Shown one piece after another: positions 21,601-33,185 of a DNA stretch of 64,000 bases. Position numbers and translations under genes: made by a program. Numbering within the stretch: the stretch's first letter is position 1; each line of letters begins with the position of its first letter. Source of the stretch: Protonemura montana (taxonomy: Eukaryota > Arthropoda > Insecta > Plecoptera > Nemouridae); contig OX387603.1 of the NCBI GenBank assembly GCA_947568835.1, positions 17,012,651 through 17,076,650 of the forward strand. The letters run 5' to 3'. Below the pieces are notes generated by a model. It had not been told where the DNA came from. It did not search any database and saw nothing but the letters and a program-made list of their open reading frames with translations.

Positions 21601-24600
21601 ATTAGCACGATTGAAGTATCAAATTGATTGGGAATTTAACTGGATATTTTGATATGGCAATAATGGTTGGCAATATTGGTTGACACATCATTGCTTGCAG
21701 CTCAGATACTCACCTCAAGAGTGGCACATTGACTGGCAGGTTAAGCTGACGCAGCTTTACAGCGCGATACACGCCCATCTCGATGCGGCCAGGGATAGTC
21801 ACCAACTGGCTCCCTACCCCCGGGCGGTCACAGTTGGACTTGTTGAACGTCACGTACAGCCGGCCGCTGCAAGCGCCAATTAGTATAATTACAATTACTA
21901 TAAGCACACAATTCACGTGACTAAGTCAGGGACAGGGAAATGGGAATTTATAAGATTTTTTTTCAAGTTGAGTCTCTGAATTCCTTTTTTCAAGTCATAC
22001 TGAGCGGTCATTTTTAGACCTGCACTGCAATTCCATTATTTTCTACCGATGTCAACAACATCCTGATCGACGTCCGCAATTATAGCCAATGGTTCCGATA
22101 AAACGAAAGCACGATTATCGATCGACAATCATCAACAATAAACTAAGTACCACCTCGTTAGTGGGAAAATAATTAACCTAATCAAAACCATAAAAGATCT
22201 GGGAAGAAATCCATATCTAAAAACTAGAACTATAAATATATTCTGTACTATATCTATTTATATTGCTATCACCAGCTATGAAAATGTGTATGTATTTTGG
22301 ATTGTGCTACCAAAGTTGTTAATTTATAAAAATAAAAAATAAAATACAATTAGTAGCACCATGCCAATAACTACGAAAAACTAAACAGTACTAAGAGCCC
22401 AGCCTAAAGTGATGTGTTTACCTCAATTCTGGCCACAGTAACACTTCTTGTAATTGCTTGTTTTATTCTCACTGCACCTCTATAGCATCTATATAGCACC
22501 TCTGCAATAACAAATTGAAGTTCTAAAGGTGTGAAGCACAGTGCTCCTATAAATCTTCAAATTCTTAATATTTCCAGCAAACAGCAAACAACAAGTGACT
22601 TTGTGCACCTCCTCCACGGAACATAGCCCTTGGTAAGAATGTTAAAAACGGCTGGCCGAGTCCTAGGAAATGCACTTACGAATTGGGTTCACCAGTGACA
22701 CGCATCTGCGTGGCACACTGAGCAAGAGCCTTTTTGATGGTGGCAGCATAAAGTCGCTTAGGCTGCCCGATCGGCATCCCCGTCAAGTAGACAGTCGAGT
22801 GGAGGTCGTGTCCGTTGACCTCACGCAAGGCGCAAGCTTCGTCTATCTGCCCGCCGGCCAAACCTCGCCCGTAGAAGTTGGGGTAGAACGCACCAGCGAT
22901 CACCATCTGCATCAAAAAAGTAAATTTGGAAACCTATAAATAAATTATAGGTTTATTTAATGGTTTATTTGGCTGTTGACTGCCTATTGCAAGCATTTGC
23001 AATTAAATGACGAATTAACAAGAATTCCTGCCATCGACTTTCTTGACGACCATACCTTGAGCACGAGTGGCTTCTCATATGGTGCCCACGAGGACTTGTT
23101 GGCCCCCATCGGCTCGGTAACGCCCATCTTGTGCAGCCGCATCTTGAGCTCGTTGACCAGCAGCTGTACTTCCTGCAGTGCCTTAAGCTGGATAAACCAG
23201 CTCTCTGCCCAGGCCTGAGCGCCACCGCTGCCGGGCCTCGCAAAGTAGCCATTGCGCAGGTGATGCGACCACAACTGCAAACATCGACAGGAAAAACTGG
23301 TTACAAAGGGATCCAATGGCCACAAGGTCTCTTTACAGATACAAGCCACTTCTTTCAGGGCATTGTAGACAAATGCTATTTATAAGAATGTACACAAAAA
23401 TCTCCAGTTTCTTTTGTCAAATCTGAAAGTTAACAACATTTGCAGATTAGGAATTCTCTAAAAATAATTTTGAGAAAAATCGCATTGAGGTAAACGCATT
23501 TTAACGCAGTTTATAGAAGTGGAACAAAGCTTTGGATTTCAGCCCTTTGCTAGAAGTCATGACTTAAGATAGGAAAACCAATTTTTTACATAACATAGTC
23601 CACACCTTCTCCTTTGCTACTGGCCCAAAAGCAAGTTTATCTGAGCCCAGGGCTATTCCCTGGAATTATTTCTGCCACCATTCAGCAACTTGTATGTATT
23701 CTAATAGTGCAAATCATTTTTTTTGCACTAGATTATTATTTGGTACAATTGTAGCCCCCTAGAATCTCATCAAATGATAAGCTCACATGTACATTCATGG
23801 TTTAAAGTGAAAGTAGAATAAAAGTTTTTTAAAAGCACTGATCAGTTAAAAGAAAACACTATAGAAATCTATGTCATGTCATTATGTGTCACTGTTGAAA
23901 ATAGTAACATGTGCTAGCACCAAACCACTGCAAGAGGTGGGGAATGGTACAATGCCAGATGCAGCAGTGTACAAAAATCCTCGTATAAATTCACAGCGTT
24001 ACCTCAAAAACGTTGAGGAAGGAGATGCAATCGCTGCACGAGCCGTCGGCCCATGCCAGCCGGTTGTGATAGGCATCGAGACGGCGCTGAAAAGGGGTGC
24101 TAAAGACGGACTTGAGGGTCATCGCTGCGCCCATCACGATACATTCGTGGAGCACACCGAAAGCGTGCCCGAGCAGCAGCAGCTTGCCGATGGCCGGGTC
24201 GATAGGCAGCTTCGACATGAGCCTGCCCAAGAACGTCAAGTCCCCATCTTCTTCGCACACTCGTCCGCCAAGCGTAGGTAGCAATGCGCCTTTCTGGAAA
24301 GGGTAGATAATACATATTTGTGCTCCCTAGTGGCTTGACACACAGGATGTGTATTCCTTGGGCTGCCACTGGTACAGGCTGATTGAGAAATGAAAATGTG
24401 ACTTAGAAAAGATGGGAACCAAAATATTTCTTAAAAGTTCCCTAAATCTCAAAAAGGTTAATTTTTTTTTGCCCTTTTTGTATTGCCTTGATTTAATTGC
24501 AAATTAGATGAAAATAGAGAAACTTGTGCAGAGAAGCAGCCTACAGAAACTCTGCCATTTGGAATGTTGCCATTTGTGCGCCAAGGCAAAAATTTGACTG

Positions 24601-27600
24601 GAGCCGCAAAGAAGTTTAGAAATAACATGTGCGAGACCGTACCTCCTTGAGCAAGAGCACTGCCTTGTTGATAGAGAGCAGATCTGGAGCCTCAGGCGCG
24701 AGTCCAATCACGTTTTGGGGAGAGCCCATGTCCAGCATCTTTGCCATGAGCACGACTCTCTCGAGCGGCCCACGGAGTATCTCGGCAGTGTCCTGCTCTT
24801 TCAGATCCTGCTAAATACACACATACAGGGTTAATATTCTGCATTTGGTGGTGTGGAAAAAATTTTTTTTTTTTTTTTTAATCCAAAATTTTGAATTAAA
24901 ATTACATGGTAACTATATTGATCATGATTGGCATTGAACATACACACAGAATGTTAATCAGCCTCACTAGTGTGCTGTCAATGTACAGCATTAACATTAA
25001 AATTGAAATTACAATTATTGCGTAGAAACTAGAAAGGATGATATATAATAAATACTTTATATTTATTATTAACACACATAGCTTAGAGCCATAAAACTTG
25101 ATTAGCATTAACCTCCATTCATCCTCAGGAAATATTTACCACTTTTCAGGAGAGTTACTATTAGAATGACTATTAGAATGAATAAGAATGAATAAATAAT
25201 TAGAATGAATTTCTATTATCACTGAAAATTTAAAAACTATTTAAGGTATTTTACATACAAAAAAAGGCATCTTCAATGAATACATTTTTCCTCGACTTCA
25301 GGAAACAACCGACAGATGTGTCATGTGCGGCCATGCTAGCTATGCCATGTGGGGATCAGCGTGCACCGCAGGATTGGTCTTACGAAAAAGAAGTGACGAG
25401 ACACGAGGCGGTAAACGCGACCAGCGCAAGTGCGGCCTGTCCGGCCGGCTCGCTGGGTACAGTTGCTGCGGCTCGCCCAGGACAGCTGCAGGCTCGAGAA
25501 GTTTGAGCCGGGATCGCACACCAAGTGCTTAGTCAGGCAGAAGTCCACAACTGCAAGCATCATTACAAACTTAAGCACAACATCTAATCAAAGCATTCTG
25601 CCCCTAGGTGACTCTAATGTTAAGGAAAAGGATGCTTTATTCTTTTAAGCACTGTAACCATACAGGTTATAATTATAGTAACATACCATATGCGATGTTA
25701 GAGACGGTGATGGAGCTCTCAGCGATGTTGGTCGAGAGAATAATCTTGCGGTGGTTGGCAGGAGCAGGCTGGAATACCTCAGATTGCTCCTCCATCGTCA
25801 GCGTTGAGTGCAGTGGCTTGATCCACCAGCGAAGCGAACTGCAACACCAGTGAACACTACATTTGACAAGTTTTTCAATTTTTTTTCTTTTTAAGGACCA
25901 AGATTTAGCTCAAAGACCTTTTTGAGACGTGGCTAAAAATAGTGACTTTAGCTATGAATACAAATAGTGTTTTTAAAAGGACTTGACATCAGACTCACAT
26001 AAACAAGACAATAGCCAAAATGTTGTACAACTCTCTTTATCTTTCGCAACCGGTCATTTCTACCTAGGTAAGTTGCGTTTCCTTCTTTCCTCTTCCTTAA
26101 TTTATTTAAACCAACCTTAAGACACTCTTCCCTTCCTGTATGATCAATTCCAATGTATGCAATGAAATAGGAACAATGGAAGAATATTTCTTTATAGATT
26201 AACCTCTTTACATTTTTTTGTGTTTGTTAAATCGCAATTCAATTTGCTGAAGTGTTTAAATAAAAACTGATATTCTAAATGTGTACTGACCTATCGGCTT
26301 GTACAGCTGTGGTGAGTGCATTGAACAACTGCTCAATCTCGTTGATGCCGGGCAGAAAGACAAGGGCGGCGCCCGTGTCTGCCAGCTTGTTTAACTCTGT
26401 GAGCAACTCGACAACAACTTCATAGCCGGAGGCAGTGATCTTCGGCTCTTCCAAAATCGGCGGATTCATCTAAACACACAAACTCCGGGTAGCATGAAAA
26501 GAGCCTTACTTTTGGCCATAGGTCTGATTAAGGATTAGCATCATAATGAGAGGGGATCTGTTTTTACTAAGAGAATTCTCGATACTCAATGTCCACACCC
26601 GACATTGAAAAATAAAATACTCAAATCAAAACTCCCAACAAAGATCCAATAAAGATTTTAAATAATCATATGTCATGTGAATAATCATGTGTAATCATGG
26701 AGATAATCATGCATGGAAGTTGTCACGTATCCCCAATTGTTTAGAACGACAGTTTTTCCAGCAACGAAAGGGTTGTCGATGAAATCGAGGCACATCGGTG
26801 ACCGAGGTAGCGTAGTCACCTTGGTTTTCAGCATTATCATATTCTCGAGGTAGAAAATGCTGACGTTGTGAGAGACCATGGACTCCAGTTTGTCGAGGTC
26901 GATTATCGGCGCCGGCATGGGCTGCACGTTGCCTCTAGGGTCGGCCTCGTACGACATAAAGTAGTGGGAGAAGAGGTCCACGTTGATCGTCGCAGACATC
27001 AGGATCACCTGCGACAACAGACACCAATGTGACTTTGTCTAGACAAGTCCATGAGTACTCCGAGAACCAGTATGTCCTGACTTATTATTCATTCCTTCAC
27101 TGCTCGCTTGTGTGTGACAGCACTACAGGTGGTCCGGGTACAATCTCACAGTGAAATTGAAATTCATCAAGCATTTTGAGACTGCCATTTAATCAAGTAG
27201 GTTCATAATAATAATGCTACAATTTTCTTAACTCCAAGATAAAGTGGTAGTAAAATCAATTGCCATGCAACAACCAATCAAATGCAGTGAGTCAGCTGTT
27301 TCTGTGCATTAGGAGAATCAGGAATTTAGAGTTGAAAAATATTGTAATACCGGACCTAAATGTTATTAATTTACATAGAGCTAAAAGTTATTTTACAGTA
27401 ATTTGAACTTTTTCACTATACATTTTTCTGTCAGGGTTTTCATATATTGGTAACGACTACTGAGTCGTACAATATTGTCTGAGTATTAAAATTAGGTGAA
27501 AACTGCCATGATTGGTTGATACTTCACCATCAAAACGATCTATCTCTTTTATATGCTACATGCAACCTCTCAGAACTTGTCACTGGTAACTCACCCACTA

Positions 27601-30281
27601 GTGGATAATTAGGCCCAGATCCCCCCCCCCCCCTTTCTTCTACTACTTCATCACCCAACAGCTTCCCTAACCACAGAGCTACCTACTTACCCCCTCCCAT
27701 CCTTACTCGACCCCACCACACTCCTTCGCCTGACACCATCGCAACGATAACCATCAGTCAACAGTCGTCTTTCTACAAGTGACAAAGGCTACTCCCAGAA
27801 ACATTAAATTCTGATATATACACCACGAGGTGCCTTTACCAGAACATTAAACATAGAAGTCAGATCTGAGATGTTGTGGTTGAAGAACATGATTCAATTC
27901 CCCAAATTTATAACACTTCTGAGATGGCAATGAGAAAACCATTTAATGTGCTGCCATTGTCAAAAAAAGCATTACAATTTTGTATTAAAATTTAAAAAAA
28001 TACAGAATTTAAATAAATGTTGGCCACTACTATTTTAGTGTCAAGCTGCACATGGTCACACAAAAAAATATGATTAACCAATATTTTACAAAATTTTTCA
28101 CACAAAACTGTTCACGTAGGCTTACCTTGACTGTCGAGTTGCCCAAAGCTAGCATCTTTTTAATAAGCACGAGTAAAAAGTCCATTTCCTGTGTGCGCTC
28201 GTGCACCTCGTCCACAATGATATGCGTGTAGGTGGATGCAACCCTGTCTGTCACCAAACGTTGCAGTAGAACGCCAGTCGTGCAGAAAAGCAGGCGGGTG
28301 TCCTCAGAAAAGAACTTCTTTTCCAGTCCCACCTGTCATTACAAAGCCATTACACACTATTCATCTGTCTTGCATCCGCATTTGCATGTCATTTTGTCAC
28401 GGTCATGCTCTTTCGCAGAGCAAGCTTGGAGATTTAATCGGAATCTCTCGTTACACGATTATTGTGATTAGGCACAATTTTACGAAAAAGAATACACAAC
28501 AAGTGACCTGAGCAATTCTGTTGCAATGTTGAATGTTGCAATTCTGCAATTCAGTTGCAAATCATTGCAATGCGCTCAGTTTATGATTGTTAGGAACACT
28601 AATAACCTCTCAAAAATTGGTACCCAAAATTAGTTACACCAAAACCCGCGACAGGTGAAGGTCGGGATTTGAGTCTCTGTTTTGGGACCAGTTTTTTAGT
28701 GGTCATTAGTGTTCCAAATAATAACACATGTGACCTGACTAAACAAGAGGCTTCACACAGAAACACAAATAAAAACGAATAATCGGACAACACACACCTG
28801 GTACCCGACAAGAGAGCCGAGCTCCCACCCCCGGTCAGCGCAGACCCTCCTAGCAAGCGAGCTGGCCGCAATCCTGCGCGGCTGCGTCACAACGATGTTG
28901 CACGGAAGTGACTCTGTGCGTGCCATCTCCAGTAGGTATTGGGGAACCTGCGTGGACTTCCCACAACCAGTTGCGCCACTCAACACCACCACCTGCGATG
29001 TTGACACCAGCGACAGGATCTGCAACACGACGAGCAGCTCGATAGGGATTTGAAATTCCTTGGTAAAAGAAAGCTATTTTGATGCTATAAAATGCTTTTT
29101 GTTCCCTCTAGGGCAAACGCAATTGTATTTTCATTTGTCCTTTATTTATTTTTAGGGGCACCATCCCTTCACACTCTATGCCCACAGAACATATTGCAAA
29201 CACTTGTGAACAGGGCCACAAAGGTGCAGTATTCAAAATACTGTGCCTGTATCTTCATAGTTTCCACGTTCGTACTCACTGCGGCCCTGTGAGCGGTAAT
29301 TGGCAACACCTCTGTGAAGTGCCGCGTGCCAAAGTCGTACCGCCGAAGCACCCCTCCATCAGGCACGGCGGTGGCCTCCGTCACCGATGACGCACGAGAC
29401 GTCAGGCTCTGTACTGTGCTGAAGCGGCTGGCCGCACTAGGGTGGATGGCCTCCGCACGCTACGATATGACATACATGGTCAACAGCTGTTGCTCAAGGA
29501 AACAGAATCCTACGCCAGATTGTTGCAAGAAATTTGCTTAATGCGAACGAGTGGTTTTAATTTTCCGAAGTCTTTTGGGATACAGTGATGTACTGTCAAA
29601 CATATTTTTGTAGGGAGCTAGTAGAACCTGTTAATGAGGTTGTACTTGTTATAACCAGCCATACAACCAGCCAGGGATGGGGGGGAAGGGGTGGGGGGGG
29701 AGTATGGGTCCTTAAATTCCATTATTGATATATTTTGCAATTTTTAAAATTGCACTGCCACTTGCACTGCCACTTGCTTCATATTTTAAAAATGTAAACT
29801 TTGCTGTACTGATGGAGGGACTGCAGGACAAACAAAATTTGAAATGCCTAATGGCTTCCCATGAAATGAGGTTCGAATCACCAATGAATTGCTGATTAAT
29901 TTTGCTGATTCTAATTTGCGGTGCTAATAATGAGTAACAAGAAATGATTCTGAAAACCACAGAACTTATCGTCTGACTTTAGAAGTACCTAAGTTTCTTT
30001 CTCTCATTTTATTTATATAGTCTACTCCACAACAAAAAAGTAAAAAAACTGATCAATTTGAAGACATAAAAAAAATTGCATCTCACCATAAGGGCCTCTT
30101 CTCGTTGACGAGCACGTTTAGCATAATCTTGCCCTAGAGAGGTTTTTTCTTCAATCTGATCACGTATCACACCAGGTGGAATCACTACGTCGTTAGAGGC
30201 TCCTTCGCTGATCGTCAGCTTCAAAAGCGGCCGGGAGAAATCAAAGAACGAGGCCATAGCCTCCTGTGCTCGCCCAGACAT
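15629..30281 (-). CDS. spn-E: spindle-E/TDRD9 DEAH-type piRNA helicase, complete, 21 exons
   Basis: Exons (5' to 3' on minus): 30281-30087, 29459-29280, 29019-28798, 28332-28126, 27008-26820, 26469-26291, 25838-25687, 25550-25384, 24810-24643, 24293-24003, 23274-23056, 22906-22680, 21866-21714, 21579-21441, 20820-20593, 20398-20030, 19180-19007, 18423-18185, 17627-17376, 16464-16225, 15800-15629. The sum is 4362 nt, giving 1453 aa, close to fly Spn-E. All junctions are GT-AG with matching phases. Helicase motifs are complete: Walker [10 protein letters not shown] (about 140-148), [12 protein letters not shown] (240-243), SAT (273-275), TNIAESSIT (about 427) and QRAGRTGR (about 474). A Tudor domain with VHFIDYGN spans exons 15-16 (about 930-1000). 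The C-terminus has a zinc-finger-like WLTCQVCSY with two downstream His. This family acts in germline nuage in piRNA biogenesis and transposon silencing. Start chosen at [15 protein letters not shown], matching the family N-terminus. Confidence 0.95.
17632..17652. repeat. (GATA)n microsatellite at a splice acceptor
   Basis: A short GATA/TATC run on the plus strand reads as repeated CTAT on the coding strand. It forms the polypyrimidine tract directly upstream of the acceptor of spn-E exon 19 (exon begins at 17627). Confidence 0.8.
28593..28715 (+). mobile_element. tRNA-like inverted-repeat element B, in a spn-E intron
   Basis: The 123-bp element has inverted ends of about 35 bp. The left arm begins GGAACACTAATAACCTCTCA, and the right arm reversed begins GGAACACTAATGACCACTAA; both end in CCCAAA. 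The core is a plus-strand tRNA-like sequence with a shortened D arm, AAAACCCGCGACAGGTGA and the degraded B box GGATTTGAGTC. It sits in the intron between spn-E exons 3 and 4. Confidence 0.75.
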
Positions 30282-33185
30282 TTCTACAAAAGCACATTAC
30301 CACTGTAGCCCAGATATACACATTCTAGTACTTCTAGGGTTAGAGTATGATAGATATATTTACTAAGAACACTATAGACGTAATGAATATCAGAAAAAAA
30401 ATGTATTGCCAATTCTAATACTTAGACATCCATTTTCAGTCAAATGACTATAACATTTATCCAAGCAGAATAGGCACGTTGGTTAATGAATACTAATAAT
30501 ATTTGTAATAATTATTTAAACAGTTCATTAATAATAATTAATTACTAATAGTGTATTAAGTAAACACCTCTGCTGAGAGCTGCCAAAGGTTTCACCACAG
30601 AATAAAGAAACCCTGATCTTTATTCTATGGATTCACCCAAAACAAGTTGGGTACTTGGGTTTAACAAATTGATAAATTGGTTAGAAATGCAATGCTAACC
30701 TACCAATAAAATAAAAATGGAATGCGTAATAAAATAAGTGAGAACATGCTTAAATAAATTACTCATATTGCAACAATCCCTCATTTCTATGCTTAGACCT
30801 TAAGCCATTGATTGTAATATATGCATTGAGTGGGTCGCATGTCAGAGTAGCAGCAGGTAGCAGCATGAAACATGTAGGTTAAAAGCGTCGTGCTAAGGAA
30901 AAACGTCATCCATGCAAATTACGAATAAGTGCTCACCTATTGAATTCTAGCTAACAAATATCTTGAGCAGAGAAATCATTGACGAAATCAGCCAAATTAC
31001 GGTGCGTAATTTTGAAACCAATAATTAAGGACAAGCCTACGCAACAACGGCGATATCTTTGACCACAAGCCAAAGCCACAAACGTTGATCTGGCGGCCTT
31101 GCTCGATGACCGCCTGTTAACTACAGCCCGCCAAAACTTGAATATACGTTTAATAAATTGCAGGAATTTTGAACTTTGAGATATGATTACTACCAAAGAT
31201 GGTCTAACGGTTACTACTGTGGTATTACTAACTGCTGATAGGCTTCAAATAACCCCCCAAAAAAACCAAAAAAAAAAAATACAAAAATTAACAAAAACCA
31301 AGTACAAAAATGCAGGAGAAAACCAAAATAGAGCCCAAAAATGAACCCGAGAGTAGTCGCGCCTCTGTTTTTAACGTTATTAGTACCTGCCGGTCGTTTA
31401 GACCGCATCGTCTAATATTTGCAAATAACTCCAGGGTGACATTTTGATTACGAACAAAGAGGAGTTTATCATTGATGTGATAGCATACAAGGTAACAAAC
31501 GATCTGATTTTATTTTTTTATTATTATTTAGGTCTAAATACTGATAGAAGAACATAGATTACATTTCACTTCCGGCTGTTTTATTTTGATTACACAATTT
31601 ACCTTTTAGTAAGATCACCCACTATCATCTCTTTCTACTTCTTCACTTGGAACACAGTTTGCACAGGAGGTAACTGTGTGCTCCCTGCAAATGAAGTGGG
31701 AGCATTGGGTAGTTTTTATCCTTTTTTTGTAAGAACAGATAGTAGTTATATTGTGCCACCACTGTATATTGATGAATAGTCAACTTAAAAGTATAATAAA
31801 CAGAACCTATAATAATGACTCAGATAACATGTTTTGGTTACCTTCATGGTTGCCTGGTGCTCAAAAAGACCAGGCAACCGAACAATCCCTCTTATCTTAA
31901 TAAAATTCCGCAGAAAACTGAATTGAGTATTGCTCAGTAGCCTCACAAAGCTTTTTTATGAAAATAAATACAGCCAAACAACCCACGGATGCACGCTTTA
32001 CAAATGCCAACTGTTTTAAGGAAAATCCGGTCTAAAAGACCGTGTCACAACTACTCTCGGGTTAAAGCAGGCAAAATAGATAGAATGAAAAAATATTCGT
32101 CCATCAAACATCTCCAATTCAATGATTGTTTTCAACATGGATTTGAGGATTTTCATAATCGAGACCAGGAAGGTGATTCTGTACCTTTTTTCAGGGAAAT
32201 GTAATGAGATGAGTAGAAATGAGATTAAATAAATTCAATTGTCAGTAAAAACAATTGAATTTTCATCTCAACCCATTCTGTTGCACGGAATAAAATACAG
32301 AATCACTCTTACGCTAGTTATTGCAGGATATCAGCATGTCAAAAGAGACAAGAACTGTCTATTAGAGTGTGTTGGAGAAGTCCAAATTGTCAAGTCCCAG
32401 CTTGCGTCAAAATTGAGTCGTATGCACTAGCAACTTGTAAGAAAATCTTTATTTGAAATTTTGTTACATTAGTATTGTCAAGGAAGCTTTTGACATAGGT
32501 TTAGCTTTGTGAGAACATATTTATGACTTTTTTTAATTAAACCAGTTTAGAAAATCTGTTGTTTTTACATTTGCTATAGTAAAAATATGATATCAAAATC
32601 CTGGCTAACATTTTTTGATAGGTGGGAGAAACATATGTGATTTATGCTACTTTAACTAAGTGAAATATCAGATGTCTTCTTCCTAGTAATCAATCCAGCT
32701 TAACAGTAAGACTAGAAAAAACATGTACTCCAACTCTTGACACAAACAACAAAAATAAAATATGGTTAACATACACATGTCACTACTAAGTAATAATACT
32801 CAGCGTCACTATACCTACAGTAACAGAAAAAAGGAGATTTTAGAAGCTCAGATGATCTCAACATCTCCGTGGCTACCAAAGACCAGAATCCAACAAATCT
32901 CACATGCTCGATAGCATTTTTTTAATTTTCAAAGCTAGCAACTGAGAAAAATTTGAGTATACCAATTGAAGTAAATGTATGAAAAAATTAATTTCTATTT
33001 AATTAATTAGTCATATTCCTCATGAAATCATTGGACCTCCTTCTTAAAGCCATCACTCACAGAAGTGAAAATTTCAAAACAATGAATGAAAAATGAAAAA
33101 AAAATAAATAAATAAATGGAGATAAAAAAAAGGAATCCAGTTATTTTTAAAACAAAAACACCTCTTGGCTCGCCCACAGGCATAA
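30282..33185. other. Intergenic between spn-E and Nse4
   Basis: No gene is recognised. spn-E probably has its promoter just right of 30281. The region holds a perfect hairpin (31848-31879) and two inverted-orientation copies of a short repeat (about 31345-31412 and 32028-32065). The rest is AT-rich. Confidence 0.45.
31848..31879. repeat. Perfect 11-bp hairpin
   Basis: GGTTGCCTGGT at 31848-31858 and ACCAGGCAACC at 31869-31879 are exact complements around a 10-base loop. No neighbouring gene explains it. Confidence 0.6.

Noticed and set aside
27621-27640. Poly-C/pyrimidine tract in a spn-E intron
   Set aside because: Simple low-complexity sequence; similar tracts occur at 5297 and 8889 and need no special explanation.
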